Source: CAVTLG01 sp963735495
GTDB taxonomy: Bacteria > Chloroflexota > Ktedonobacteria > Ktedonobacterales > Ktedonobacteraceae
Direction: 5' to 3'
Length of the DNA stretch: 64,000 nucleotides
Assembly: GCA_963735495.1 (NCBI GenBank)
Contig: CAVTLG010000002.1
Span: 1,364,001 to 1,428,000, forward strand
Below the pieces are notes generated by a model, which saw only the letters and a program-made list of their open reading frames with translations, did not search any database and had not been told where the DNA came from. Position 1 is the first letter of the stretch, and each line of letters starts with the position of its first letter. Of this stretch, positions 25,207-35,486 are shown in pieces. The translations under genes and the position numbers were made by a program.

Positions 25207-26575
25207 GCCATTTCTCCTTTCCGCCAACATAGTGAGCAGGCAGGCTGTACTGTGCTATGGCCTGCTCTTCGTCTACGTCTCCAACCAGCATGAGGCTGAC
25301 TGTATTGCCGTGGAGACGTTGCTCGTAGAGTAATTCGAGGGTCTGCTCACTGACTGTATTGGCTGAGCCAACCAGTACAATCGTGGTGCCTGGCTGGAAC
25401 ATCGCGCGCTCCGTTTCAAGCACGTGCTCTAGCGGGGTATGGGCATGCGGTAGTAGTTGAGCCAGCGTGGTAAGCAGTTGCTCATATTGCGTATATTCGA
25501 GAGAGAATGGCACGCTTACACCAGGGGACGAGACGCTGATTGTGCTAGATTTTAATACACGCGCGGGATGCTCTGGCTCATCAGTGTTCCCTTCCGTGCT
25601 GATTGTCTGAGCTGCCATGGCCATGGCGCTATTCGAGAGCAACCCTACCATGTAGCCTTCATCCAGTCCCCACATCGCCAGTGAAGCGGCTACTGAAATA
25701 GCGAATTCCTGTAATTCCGTATCGACTTTATTCAGCGCTTTGGCGTAGGTCCAGGTATCGAGCAGTACCAATAGGCGGTGGACTGTGGTGGATTCGTAGA
25801 GCTTACTGCGTAGCTCGCCGACCCGCGCGGTGGCTTTCCAATCAATACGGCGTGGATCATCACCCAGCTCGTAGGCGCGGATGCCCGCGAACCAGAGTGG
25901 ATCTTCCAATAATTTGCGTGGCCCGACGCGTTCTCCCGGCAGCAGCACCGCCGGTAAGCCGAGTTCGTCAATGGGCGCGATCAATGGGTAGACCAGGAGT
26001 GTTTCGTTGGCTGCTACATAGAGTTCTCGTTCTAGCCAGCCGAATGGGTCACTGCAATAGAGTTTTATTGGTCCAAATATATGGAAGCCGCGTGCATGGC
26101 AGTACATACGGTAGCGCCGTGTGACACGTTGAAAAGACCAGAGTAACCAGGTACTGACCAGCCGGTCGCGGTTCGTATCGTGCTGCCATTTGTCTGCGGT
26201 TCTGGTTATAGTTAATGCAGGAGTGATGGCATTCTCAGTTTGCAGTGTTGTCAGCGGTAAGAATTTGCGATTTTCAATCGTGAGAGAGAGCGTGACGCGC
26301 TCTCCAAAGAAAAGATGCCGCTGATTGACATGTTGACGGATGGTCAAGTGGCGTAGTGCCTGGCGATACCAGAGTTCTGGTACTATACCAACAAGCAATG
26401 TGAATATTCCTGCCAGGAGTACGAGTGGTATCCGCACGAACGCGCTGAGTATGATCAGTATGCTGGCTATATAATACCAAGGACGGCGATTTTTCAGCAT
26501 CAGCCGTTCGTACTCATCCATGTGTAGTCCGGTTTTGTTCTGCGCGGGAAATGCTCTTTCCATAGTCTTCGCCAT
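25142..26575 (-). CDS. DUF58-domain protein
   Basis: A 477-residue protein with a hydrophobic hairpin near residues 33-62, a beta-rich middle, and the DUF58 core at about 230-290: GDDPRRIDWKATARVGELRSKLYE, then VHRLLVLLDTWTYA. This core is a degenerate von Willebrand A-like fold; family members pair with MoxR ATPases. The C-terminal part (VVLVGSANTVSEQTLE) continues that fold. It starts 8 bases after moxR and overlaps the next gene by 65 bases, so the three are made together. Confidence 0.92.
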   Translation of the reverse strand: MAKTMERAFPAQNKTGLHMDEYERLMLKNRRPWYYIASILIILSAFVRIPLVLLAGIFTLLVGIVPELWYRQALRHLTIRQHVNQRHLFFGERVTLSLTIENRKFLPLTTLQTENAITPALTITRTADKWQHDTNRDRLVSTWLLWSFQRVTRRYRMYCHARGFHIFGPIKLYCSDPFGWLERELYVAANETLLVYPLIAPIDELGLPAVLLPGERVGPRKLLEDPLWFAGIRAYELGDDPRRIDWKATARVGELRSKLYESTTVHRLLVLLDTWTYAKALNKVDTELQEFAISVAASLAMWGLDEGYMVGLLSNSAMAMAAQTISTEGNTDEPEHPARVLKSSTISVSSPGVSVPFSLEYTQYEQLLTTLAQLLPHAHTPLEHVLETERAMFQPGTTIVLVGSANTVSEQTLELLYEQRLHGNTVSLMLVGDVDEEQAIAQYSLPAHYVGGKEKWHELIKTVDEANGTSSTHLQLD

Positions 26576-26583
26576 CTTTTCTA

Positions 26584-27576
<993 letters not shown>

Positions 27577-27961
27577 CAGTGTGTATCTCCAATCTTCCAT
27601 GCTCAACTAAAAAAATCCTCGGCTACTCGACTGGTTGTTGGAAAGCTTTCAGCCAGGGTGAGGTATGAAAGGCAAGCTCTTTTGCTAGGACACGAGATAT
27701 CACGCAACGATTGAAGTATAGCACAAGTGCTGTAGTATTGTCCAGGTGGGCCAGCTTTTTTATGTGTAAATAATGAAATCCATTATATAAGTTCTGTTGT
27801 GATGATTTCGTGTCTCCTTATTGTATATGTGGTCATCGCTGCCAATTACCAGGGGATATATACAGTCGATGCTTCCTTTAGTAGCGCATAGAAAGTATGC
27901 GGCGATCATCACCAGATGATCGCCAGATGATCGCCATGGAGAGAAGGTTGCTGTTATCTGA
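27577..27961. other. gap with the MoxR promoter
   Basis: The minus-strand promoter of moxR is at 27744-27715. The remainder holds short tandem copies of GATGATCGCC (about 27914-27934) close to the end of the hydrolase gene. I see no gene. Confidence 0.5.
27715..27744 (-). promoter_or_regulatory. promoter of moxR operon
   Basis: TGGACA (27744-27739), 18 bases, TATACT (27720-27715). The spacer holds a small dyad, AGCAC-AA-GTGCT. Confidence 0.6.
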
Positions 27962-28840
27962 TTACAGATTGTGGGTAAATTTGACGAGCGCATCGATTAC
28001 GGCTACGGGTGCGTCGAATAAAATCAGGTGTCCAGCATTGGGAACAGTGACTATTTGAGCATGCGGGATTTCACGATGTAGTCGTTCAGCGTACGCGATA
28101 GGAACTTGCTGATCCTTTTCACCCCAGATGATGAGTGTTGGTTTGCCCATGACGCGCAGGTCAGACGCGACAGAATTCAAGTAATAAGGTACCAGTGAGC
28201 GCACATGCTGATACAATACTTCTTTGCCCAGCTCACTATCCCAGGGGGCGATATAATTTTCAAGCGCAGCAGCGAAACCTGTCGCGTTGACCACAGCATC
28301 TGGCAGTGTTGTACGTAATTGTTTGATCAGATCATCCAGCGTAGTCTGCTTGGGAGCATCAAAATCGCGTTTCTTCTCCATATCGGGCAAAGGCCAGTTT
28401 TCCGCGTAAGCGTGCAGGTAGCAGATGGTGTCGATAAGTACCAGGGCGGTTGTCTGTTCTCGATACAGACGAGTGGCCAGTACCTGCGCGACGCCGCCAC
28501 CGAGACCGTGTCCGACGAGGATAATATTGGTCAGATTGAGTTCCTTGAGCAGATAGGATAGGACATCGGCGTGGCCCCAGATAGATGTATCGGCGGGCCA
28601 GGGATGATCAGATTGACCGTAGCCCAGCATATCAAAGGCATAGACTGCGCGGTTGAGTCCGGCCAGGCCGGGCATCGCGTTTTCCCAGGCAAAGGCTCCC
28701 GCTGGAATGTCGTGGAGCAGGACAATGGCACCATCGGTACCATATTCTGCGCCCTGCACGAGATAACTGATTGTATAATGAACAGAACGCGCCGTGCGTC
28801 GCTCAGGTGCACCGACGACGTTAGATGTAATGTTGGTCAT
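27962..28840 (-). CDS. alpha/beta-hydrolase fold protein with Gly in place of the nucleophile Ser
   Basis: A 292-residue alpha/beta hydrolase of the epoxide-hydrolase/BphD style: oxyanion strand HDIPAGAFAW, elbow ILVGHGLGGGVAQ, acid strand LIIWGEKDQQVPI, and base VPNAGHLILFD. The elbow should be G-x-S-x-G; here it is G-H-G-L-G, so the nucleophile is Gly. The DNA is GGACACGGTCTCGGT, so no one-base reading error restores Ser without changing the codon. It may be inactive, or act without a covalent intermediate. It is monocistronic. Confidence 0.88.
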   Translation of the reverse strand: MTNITSNVVGAPERRTARSVHYTISYLVQGAEYGTDGAIVLLHDIPAGAFAWENAMPGLAGLNRAVYAFDMLGYGQSDHPWPADTSIWGHADVLSYLLKELNLTNIILVGHGLGGGVAQVLATRLYREQTTALVLIDTICYLHAYAENWPLPDMEKKRDFDAPKQTTLDDLIKQLRTTLPDAVVNATGFAAALENYIAPWDSELGKEVLYQHVRSLVPYYLNSVASDLRVMGKPTLIIWGEKDQQVPIAYAERLHREIPHAQIVTVPNAGHLILFDAPVAVIDALVKFTHNL

Positions 28841-28991
28841 AAATCCTCTCTTTGCTGCATTCGTCTCGCGCGTATGTGAGCTGTTGTATCCCCATACTAG
28901 CGTAACTATAACGCGCTTTGCGCGTGCTGTCCACCAGCCCTGATCGCGTGAAGAGGCTGGCTCATGGCGTCGCCTGGCCAGCTATCGCTTA

Positions 28992-29211
28992 CTCTTATGG
29001 TAACGACTCAGGTGAGGCAACGTTTCAGGAACCGTGGAAGCTCGCGTAGGGGCCGAGCCAAGACCTTTTTTGGTGGCCGATCTGCGGCGTGGGACGAAGA
29101 AAAAAGGTCTTGGCGTCCCTGGCGGCGGCCCGTCCCGTCTTGCACCGACCCTGGACAACCGCAAGGGATTGTCCCTACGCGGTTCCCTGATCTGAGTAGT
29201 TACCTCTTATG
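28992..29211. mobile_element. 204-bp miniature transposable element with 8-bp target duplication
   Basis: The element is 29000-29203. Its ends are GTAACGACTCAG and, inverted, GTAACTACTCAG (11 of 12 match). Both are flanked by the same 8 bases CTCTTATG (28992-28999 and 29204-29211). The inside has a 14-base palindrome built on CCAAGACCTTTTT with its complement and a second hairpin around GACAACCGCAAGGGATTGTC. There is no gene. The duplicate contains the enolase stop codon. GTAA ends and 8-bp duplications are features of the IS66 group, but no IS66 gene is in the window. Confidence 0.85.
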
Positions 29212-30532
29212 CCTTTGAGTAGAGGGCCGGAACGTTATAGAAGGCGCTGAAGCCCGCATAACGAGCGCTCTCGTCGCCCAGCTCATCCTCAATTGCCAGT
29301 AGACGATTATACTTGGCTACGCGCTCACTACGAGCCGGTGCGCCAGTTTTAATCTGCCCAGCGTTTGTGGCAACGACCAGGTCCGCGATAGTGGTATCTT
29401 CAGTCTCACCGGAGCGATGCGACACGACCGCACTAAATTGTGCCCGTTTCGCCATCTCAATGGCGTCCAGTGTCTCTGTCAAAGAGCCAATCTGGTTGAG
29501 CTTCACCAGAATCGAGTTTGCTGATTGCTCCTGGATACCACGTTTGAGGCGCTCCGTGTTGGTGACAAAGAGGTCGTCGCCGATCAATTGGATGCGTTTC
29601 CCGACGCGCTGCTGCAAGTGTGCCCAGCCAGCCCAGTCGTCTTCGGCGAGTCCATCTTCAATGCTGATCAGTGGATAATCGTTGATCCATTCTTCGTAGA
29701 GATTCACCATTTCCTGTGCAGTCAGTGTACGTCCCTCGCGTGCCAGCACATACCGCCCATCCTGATACAGCTCGGTGGCGGCTGCATCCATGCCCAGAAA
29801 AACGTCAACGCCTGCTTTATAGCCAGCGCTTTCGATAGCGTCCACAAGCACTTCGAGCGCGTCGCGGTTCGTTTTTAGGGATGGTGCAAAGCCACCTTCA
29901 TCGCCGACATTGGTGTTCAGTTTCTTGCCATGGAGCACTTTTTTGAGGGACTGATAGACCTCGGCTCCTATGCGTAGCGCTTCACGAAACGAGGGTGCAC
30001 CCACCGGAAGGATCAGATATTCCTGGAAGTCAGTGGAATTGTCCGCGTGTTTGCCCCCGTTTAGGATATTGAGCATTGGGACAGGAAGAGTGCGGGCGTT
30101 AACGCCTCCTAGATAGCGGTAGAGGGGTTGTTCCTGGGCCTGGGCTACGGCTCTGGCTGCGGCGAGTGAGACGCCCAGGATGGCGTTTGCTCCCAATTTG
30201 GCTTTGTTGGCCGTGCCATCTAGCCCGATCATGACCTCATCTAACATTGCTTGATCGATGGCGTCGAGTCCGATGATGGCATCACCGATGACATCCTGCA
30301 CATTGGAGACTGCCTGTAAGACACCTTTGCCGCCGTAGCGTTTTTTGTCGCCATCGCGTAACTCTACGGCCTCGTGGGCACCGGTTGATGCGCCAGATGG
30401 TACTGCCGCGACTCCGCGCGCTCCGCCCATTAAAATAACTTCCACCTGTACTGTGGGATTGCCTCGTGAATCGAGGATCTCATGGGCAGTCACGGTGTCA
30501 ATGGTGGTAATATCACTGGTTGTATTTGGCAT
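29207..30532 (-). CDS. eno: enolase
   Basis: A 441-residue enolase, which converts 2-phosphoglycerate to phosphoenolpyruvate. N-terminal part with EILDSRGNPTVQVEV and SGASTGAHEAVELRDGD; metal ligands Asp in FLGMDAAATELY, Glu in SIEDGLAEDDW, Asp in IGDDLFVTN; signature ILVKLNQIGSLTETL with the catalytic Lys, then SHRSGETEDTTIADLVV. ATG 30532 follows GGAGG by 10 bases. The stop codon lies within the 8-base duplication of the miniature element 29000-29203, so the insertion is immediately 3' of the gene and preserved its last codons. Confidence 0.97.
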   Translation of the reverse strand: MPNTTSDITTIDTVTAHEILDSRGNPTVQVEVILMGGARGVAAVPSGASTGAHEAVELRDGDKKRYGGKGVLQAVSNVQDVIGDAIIGLDAIDQAMLDEVMIGLDGTANKAKLGANAILGVSLAAARAVAQAQEQPLYRYLGGVNARTLPVPMLNILNGGKHADNSTDFQEYLILPVGAPSFREALRIGAEVYQSLKKVLHGKKLNTNVGDEGGFAPSLKTNRDALEVLVDAIESAGYKAGVDVFLGMDAAATELYQDGRYVLAREGRTLTAQEMVNLYEEWINDYPLISIEDGLAEDDWAGWAHLQQRVGKRIQLIGDDLFVTNTERLKRGIQEQSANSILVKLNQIGSLTETLDAIEMAKRAQFSAVVSHRSGETEDTTIADLVVATNAGQIKTGAPARSERVAKYNRLLAIEDELGDESARYAGFSAFYNVPALYSKA

Positions 30533-30716
30533 AAATATAATCCTCCACAAAAAACCCTATAGTTTGCACAGGCACATAGTTGCCTGGTGGTTGCTGTGCG
30601 TACCGACTCTCGTACGTTCTATACAATCCTTACAGGCTTATTGTACATCTAGAGAGATTGTTGGGCAAGGGACGGAGAGGCTAAAATCATTCCCTTGCCC
30701 GTAGTAGGTGGTCCAC

Positions 30717-31835
30717 TCAGGACCATTTCGCTTCCATTTCTACCAGCGCGCATTCGATCATATCTGTATGTTCGGATTTACCGACGGTGAGACGCACGAA
30801 ATTGCTCAGATAGGGATGTTGGAAATAGCGCAGGAGGATACCATGTGCTTCAAATGCACTGCGCAGTTGCCCCATCTTCACCTCTTCTTCGTCTACGCAG
30901 GTCAGGATGAAATTGGCTTGCGATGGTATGGGGTCCAGATATGGGTGTCTGGCGAGCAACTTGAAGAGGCGTTCACGTTCTTCGGTGATCAGGCGGACTT
31001 TGTCCAGCGTGTAGTCCAGGTATTTGAGTGTTTCGATGGCGGCGATATGGCCTGCAACGTTGACCTCAAAGGGACATTGTGCGCGCCGCATGTACGCTAC
31101 GATCCACTCTGGAAAGATACCGTAGCCGACACGGAGACCTGCCAGACCGGCCCATTTGCTGAAGGTACGCATCACGATGAGGTTGTTATAGTGTGGTACC
31201 AGGTGAGCCAGTCCCTGGGGATGCTGTGAAAATTCGACGTATGCCTCGTCTACCATGACAATGCGTCCCGTTTCGAGGAGGGCTAATACGTCCTGCTCAC
31301 TAACGACGTTGCCCGTAGGATTGTTTGGCGAGCAAAGAACGATGATCTTCGTTTCAGGCGTCAAAGCTTTGATGATGCCTTCAACGTCTATGTCGTAGTC
31401 TTCTGTGCGCGGCACTTCGACGACGTATGCGCCGCATACGGTAGTAATAAAGGTGTAGAGGCTGAATGTAGGTGGACAGCAGATAATGTTGTCTCCTACC
31501 GAGAGAAAAACATGCCAGAGCAGGTTGATCAATTCGTTACTGCCGTGACTGACGACGATGTGCTGACTGGCTATGCCTGTATAATGAGCGAGCGCATCTT
31601 TGAGCGCCCGTGAGTCTGTATCAGGATAATTATTATAGTTAAGGTGGTTCCCAAGCGCTGCGATAACTTGAGATGCCGGGCCATAGGGACTTTCATTACT
31701 ATTCAGTTTTATCAATTTATCAATCGGGATACCTGTACGTGCGCTGAAGCTTTCCTGTGACTCGCCAGGTATATACTCAGCCATTCGGTCCAATTCTGGG
31801 CGCACGTGAACAGGACTCAGAGAATAACGATACAT
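30717..31835 (-). CDS. hisC: histidinol-phosphate aminotransferase-like enzyme
   Basis: A 372-residue fold-type I aminotransferase. PLP-binding Lys is in MRTFSKWAGLAGLRVGYG; substrate and cofactor motifs are KLNSNESPYGP, VSHGSNELINLL, SPNNPTGNVV and DEAYVEF. It should make histidinol phosphate from imidazole-acetol phosphate, or a related aromatic aminotransferase reaction. No other his gene is near, so the role cannot be confirmed. It lies 8 bases after the 382-residue membrane protein, in the same direction. Confidence 0.9.
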   Translation of the reverse strand: MYRYSLSPVHVRPELDRMAEYIPGESQESFSARTGIPIDKLIKLNSNESPYGPASQVIAALGNHLNYNNYPDTDSRALKDALAHYTGIASQHIVVSHGSNELINLLWHVFLSVGDNIICCPPTFSLYTFITTVCGAYVVEVPRTEDYDIDVEGIIKALTPETKIIVLCSPNNPTGNVVSEQDVLALLETGRIVMVDEAYVEFSQHPQGLAHLVPHYNNLIVMRTFSKWAGLAGLRVGYGIFPEWIVAYMRRAQCPFEVNVAGHIAAIETLKYLDYTLDKVRLITEERERLFKLLARHPYLDPIPSQANFILTCVDEEEVKMGQLRSAFEAHGILLRYFQHPYLSNFVRLTVGKSEHTDMIECALVEMEAKWS

Positions 31836-31843
31836 GGTTTGTC

Positions 31844-32992
31844 CTACTTTTCAGTGTCCGCGTCCACAAAAATTTGTGCAGGGCGACGAATGAGTGAGTT
31901 CCTGGGCATTGAACCTGTCGGTGCATTCGAAAGTGATCCGCTCGCATTACTGAAGCGCTTGGTAAGTGGCTGTGACCGCATGACTGGCTGAGCCTGTGGC
32001 GTCTCTGTTACATGCTCAGAAGATTGTTGGAGAATATCTAAGCCACGGCGTAGCGTCATCATGTCGCGCATAAAGCAAGCGACCGCCGATGCTGCCGAAC
32101 CTTTATCTTTCGCTGTTTCGAAACGCCTGGATGTGGCCTCTCCTGCTGATTGTGCAGCCTGTGCCATAGGATCAGAGGTTTGTGCAGCATAGACATCCTG
32201 GAAAATGGCCTCCCAGTCACCCCAACGACCACGTAGCGGTTTCCAGCCTAGCTGGCTATCGCTCACGGTACGCCATTTCTCTTCAGTGAATTGAACCCAA
32301 TCTTCCATCAGGCGTGTGAAGGCTGCGACTTGCTGGCGCAGGCGCTCCTCCTCTTCGGATGGACGCTGTGGAAAACTTTTGGGAAAACTATCGGTGCTCT
32401 GTGTACTCACAAATTCATTATTGCTACCTACCGGCTGAAAGTTCATGGTAGGTGGCTGGCCTGCATAGCTATTAGCGGAGAAGGCTGCCGAGCCAGGGAA
32501 AAAGCCGCCCGGATTAAGCGCTGAGAAGTCGCCGGTCATCTGTCCGTTGGGCATGCCTAACACTGGAAGTTCCGTGCCTGCCGGAAGCTCACCAACAATG
32601 TGGATACCGCTTGCCCCCAACATTTGACTCATGATGGTTGTGCCGTCCTGGAGCATAATGCTATCCGAAAAGGATGCCATACCCCCGATGACGATCTCCT
32701 CGTGTCCGATGGCATCCAGGAGACGCCAGGCCAGACCGGGATTTTTGATTGCCCACCACAGGCGACGGCTCAAGAACGTCGCGGCAAATGCGAAGTTGAC
32801 GATTAACCAGACTACTCCTCGTACCGCTAGCCAGTTGACGAGCGCAACAACGATGATCCAATACCAGGCTTCGTGCTGCCCTATCTCTTCGAGAAAAGTA
32901 AGTACAGCCGCTACGGTCAGGCTGGGGTCGCGTAAAGGATTGATGAAATCCAGTATACGCCAGAGCCAACTCCGGCCAGTTTTTGCTTCCAA
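31844..32992 (-). CDS. membrane-anchored protein of unknown function
   Basis: A 382-residue protein that I do not recognise. Two or three hydrophobic segments lie in residues 20-85 (with ALVNWLAVRGVVWLIVNFAFAATF), followed by a mainly polar part. The middle is Gly/Ser/Pro/Asn-rich, and the region about 230-340 is helical with Trp at regular spacing (DWVQFTEEKWRTVSDSQLGW). The start is TTG at 32992, chosen because GAGGAG lies 7 bases upstream. The next gene, hisC, begins 8 bases after its stop, so they are one transcript, though a functional link is not clear. Confidence 0.78.
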   Translation of the reverse strand: MEAKTGRSWLWRILDFINPLRDPSLTVAAVLTFLEEIGQHEAWYWIIVVALVNWLAVRGVVWLIVNFAFAATFLSRRLWWAIKNPGLAWRLLDAIGHEEIVIGGMASFSDSIMLQDGTTIMSQMLGASGIHIVGELPAGTELPVLGMPNGQMTGDFSALNPGGFFPGSAAFSANSYAGQPPTMNFQPVGSNNEFVSTQSTDSFPKSFPQRPSEEEERLRQQVAAFTRLMEDWVQFTEEKWRTVSDSQLGWKPLRGRWGDWEAIFQDVYAAQTSDPMAQAAQSAGEATSRRFETAKDKGSAASAVACFMRDMMTLRRGLDILQQSSEHVTETPQAQPVMRSQPLTKRFSNASGSLSNAPTGSMPRNSLIRRPAQIFVDADTEK

Positions 32993-33243
32993 TTGTGCGC
33001 TCCTCTCAGTTCTTTTCAGCCCTATCGCTGCTTCGACGAAACTATGTGCTTCTTTGCTTCTCGCAGGCCAATTCTAGCATGTGCCCTGTCTATCTGCAAG
33101 TTTTATTTTATGATAGTAGTTATGGGTTATGCCAGCATGCTGTCCTGGAAGGTTCTGTCATGCTGGCATCTCTCGGTGAGAGAACAGCTATCTATACTAG
33201 AATAGCGACGTTGGCAAGCGTCATATGGGTTTCGTCCATGAGA

Positions 33244-33315
33244 GGAAACAGGGTAGGGGCGTCACCTCGCGTGCGCCCGGGGGCGGTCGCCAGGACACGC
33301 CCCTACCCTGTTTCC
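33244..33315. repeat. 72-bp GC-rich palindrome with 19-bp stem
   Basis: A perfect 19-base stem (33244-33262 with 33297-33315) closes a loop of 34 bases. The same arms and most of the loop recur at 45254-45349, where the loop carries an extra duplicated piece. Dispersed palindromes of this kind are typical of intergenic REP-like elements. Confidence 0.8.
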
Positions 33316-33818
33316 TGTTTTGAAGATTTCGTATCTTACCTTCTCTCTTATCAGAACGAGTAAGGGAAGTTGGATAGAATGACTACAGTACCATGGTACC
33401 ACTCTGCTTCAGCACGTGCTCCCTGTCCAATTACTCATAGGGGGATCTCATGGGTAATAGCACGAGCGTGGAAGCAGATTGAGTCCTTTCTGTACTATCT
33501 ATACGTATCATACAATGAACATTTTTTTGTTGGGTCTGCGTACGTGCCGGTGAACTGTTTCACTCTTAGCAACCGTTCAAAGAGAAAATAGGCCGTGTTG
33601 TTTGGCGTTATCGTGTCGGTCCCGGTCTAGGAATTCTGTTTCGTTGTATGGTAACATTATGTTGGGGACTTGCATAGCTCCGTCATGCATGCATTGGTCT
33701 GTTTGTAGGTATAGCTGTGTCAAACGTTCTCGCGCCAGGTGTGTATCTTGCTGTCGCGGGTCGTCGCTCACGGCGCCGAAAACAAGGACAGTACGCACCT
33801 GTTAGAAAGGATATTCTC
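33316..33818. other. gap upstream of otsA
   Basis: About 500 bases. Small open frames here lack ribosome sites. A 12-base perfect palindrome GTACCATGGTAC sits near 33390. No clear promoter for otsA can be named. Confidence 0.35.
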
Positions 33819-35402
33819 ATGCCAACGCGGAAGGCGACAAAGGTCCCTCCTCCGCAGTTAACGCATGCTCGTCGCCTGATTGTGGCTTCCAATCGTGGTC
33901 CAGTTGAATTTCAATTGAGCCAGGATAAAACGTTGAAGGGCAGACGAGGTGCTGGCGGTATGGTTACTGCACTGATTGATGCGGGAAATCGTATGGAGGT
34001 TACGTGGGTTGCTATGACAATGACCGAAGGAGATCGTCTCGCCGTGAAGCAGGCGAAGGAACATGGTGGCCTGCTTCAATCTCCGGTGCCCGGTCAAAAG
34101 ATGCAACTGCGCTATGTTTCAATTCCCAAGGAGGCATATCGCAAACACTATGAGAAGATTAGCAATGAGCTTCTCTGGTTTTTGCAACATTACATGTATG
34201 ACCCTACCCAGGATTCTGCTTCCGCCAATCAGATACAGGATGCCTGGACGAATGGCTACATGGTAGCTAACCAAGCTATCGCCGATGCCATCAATGTTGA
34301 GATCGAACGCGAGGAAACCGTGCCCGTCGTGATGCTACAGGACTATCATCTTTATCTCGTTTCTGAGATGATTCGCAAACGCCACCCGACGATTATTATG
34401 CAGCAGTTCATCCATATCCCCTGGCCTGATGTGCGTTGCTGGCATTTTCTCCCCAGCAATATTGCCCAGGCTATTTATAGAGGACTGGTTGGCAATGATA
34501 TCATCGGTTTTCAGACTGAGCGTGATGCCCGTAATTTCCTGGAGGGTGCGCGCACGCTGTTAGATGGGGCGGTGGTGGATTTTGAGGAGGGCGCGGTCTG
34601 GTGGCAGGGTCATCGTACGCAGACGCGTGCATATCCGATCTCCATTTCGGTGACGGAGGAACAGCGTGCAGTGAATAGTATGGCTGGTAAGCGCGCTGCG
34701 GCACAGATACAGCCGCTCTTGCGTGAACACACCATTGTGCGGGTGGATCGTGTTGAGCCAACGAAAAATATTGTGCGCGGCTTTCAGGCCTACGACGCTG
34801 TGCTTGAAAAACATCCCGAGTTCCATGGTAAGGTCACTTTTCTGGCCTTCCTGGTTCCTTCTCGGCAGACATTGCCGATGTATCGCCGCTTCGATGTCGA
34901 TGTACGCTCGACGATTGAGGATATTAACAATAAATACGCTACTGATGATTGGACGCCGATACAGGCGTTCTTTGGCAATGATCGCTTGCGCGCACTTGCT
35001 GCTATGCAATATTACGATGTCTTGCTGGTTAATCCGATCATTGATGGCATGAACCTGGTGGCTAAAGAAGGCCCCGTGGTGAATCAGCGCGCTGGGGTAC
35101 TCGTCTTATCGCGTACGGCTGGTGCGTTCCAGCAATTAGCAAAGGGTTCGATTCCAACATCTCCCACTGATGTGGGTGAAACCGCTCATGCTTTGTATAA
35201 GGCACTCACGTTATCGCCTGAGGAGCGTCACGCGAAGGCGACGCTGGCTCGTCAGGCTGTGGAGCGGAGCGATTTGAATATGTGGATGATTAAGCAGATA
35301 CAAGACATCAATGAGCAGCTTGAGCGCTCTTTTGCCAATACAACTGTGACCCATAGAACTGAGGCGACCACCAATGTAGCTGTCGCTGGTAAACCTGTTT
35401 AG
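33819..35402 (+). CDS. otsA: trehalose-6-phosphate synthase (GT20)
   Basis: A 527-residue GT20 enzyme that joins glucose from UDP- or GDP-glucose to glucose-6-phosphate. Start at ATG 33819 follows AAAGGAT by 8 bases; the frame is open 102 bases further up, but without a site. Family motifs: LIVASNRGPVEF, GAGGMVTALI, VMLQDYHLYLV, FIHIPWPDVRCWHFLP, VDRVEPTKNIVRGF, and NPIIDGMNLVAKEGPVV near the end (nucleotide-sugar binding). The phosphatase otsB faces it on the other strand, so the pair makes trehalose in the two-step pathway. Confidence 0.93.
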   Translation: MPTRKATKVPPPQLTHARRLIVASNRGPVEFQLSQDKTLKGRRGAGGMVTALIDAGNRMEVTWVAMTMTEGDRLAVKQAKEHGGLLQSPVPGQKMQLRYVSIPKEAYRKHYEKISNELLWFLQHYMYDPTQDSASANQIQDAWTNGYMVANQAIADAINVEIEREETVPVVMLQDYHLYLVSEMIRKRHPTIIMQQFIHIPWPDVRCWHFLPSNIAQAIYRGLVGNDIIGFQTERDARNFLEGARTLLDGAVVDFEEGAVWWQGHRTQTRAYPISISVTEEQRAVNSMAGKRAAAQIQPLLREHTIVRVDRVEPTKNIVRGFQAYDAVLEKHPEFHGKVTFLAFLVPSRQTLPMYRRFDVDVRSTIEDINNKYATDDWTPIQAFFGNDRLRALAAMQYYDVLLVNPIIDGMNLVAKEGPVVNQRAGVLVLSRTAGAFQQLAKGSIPTSPTDVGETAHALYKALTLSPEERHAKATLARQAVERSDLNMWMIKQIQDINEQLERSFANTTVTHRTEATTNVAVAGKPV

Positions 35403-35456
35403 TGTCGTGACGCGTTTTACTTGTTAAGGATATGCTGCATGGATGGTAAAGCATAT

Positions 35457-35484
35457 GTAGAGGTACTTCTTCTGGTACCCCTAC
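35457..35484. terminator. hairpin between convergent otsA and otsB
   Basis: GTAGAGGTAC (35457-35466) and GTACCCCTAC (35475-35484) form a 10-base stem with one mismatch and an 8-base loop. It lies between stops of converging genes. No strong T run, so it is a moderate candidate. Confidence 0.5.
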
Positions 35485-35486
35485 GC

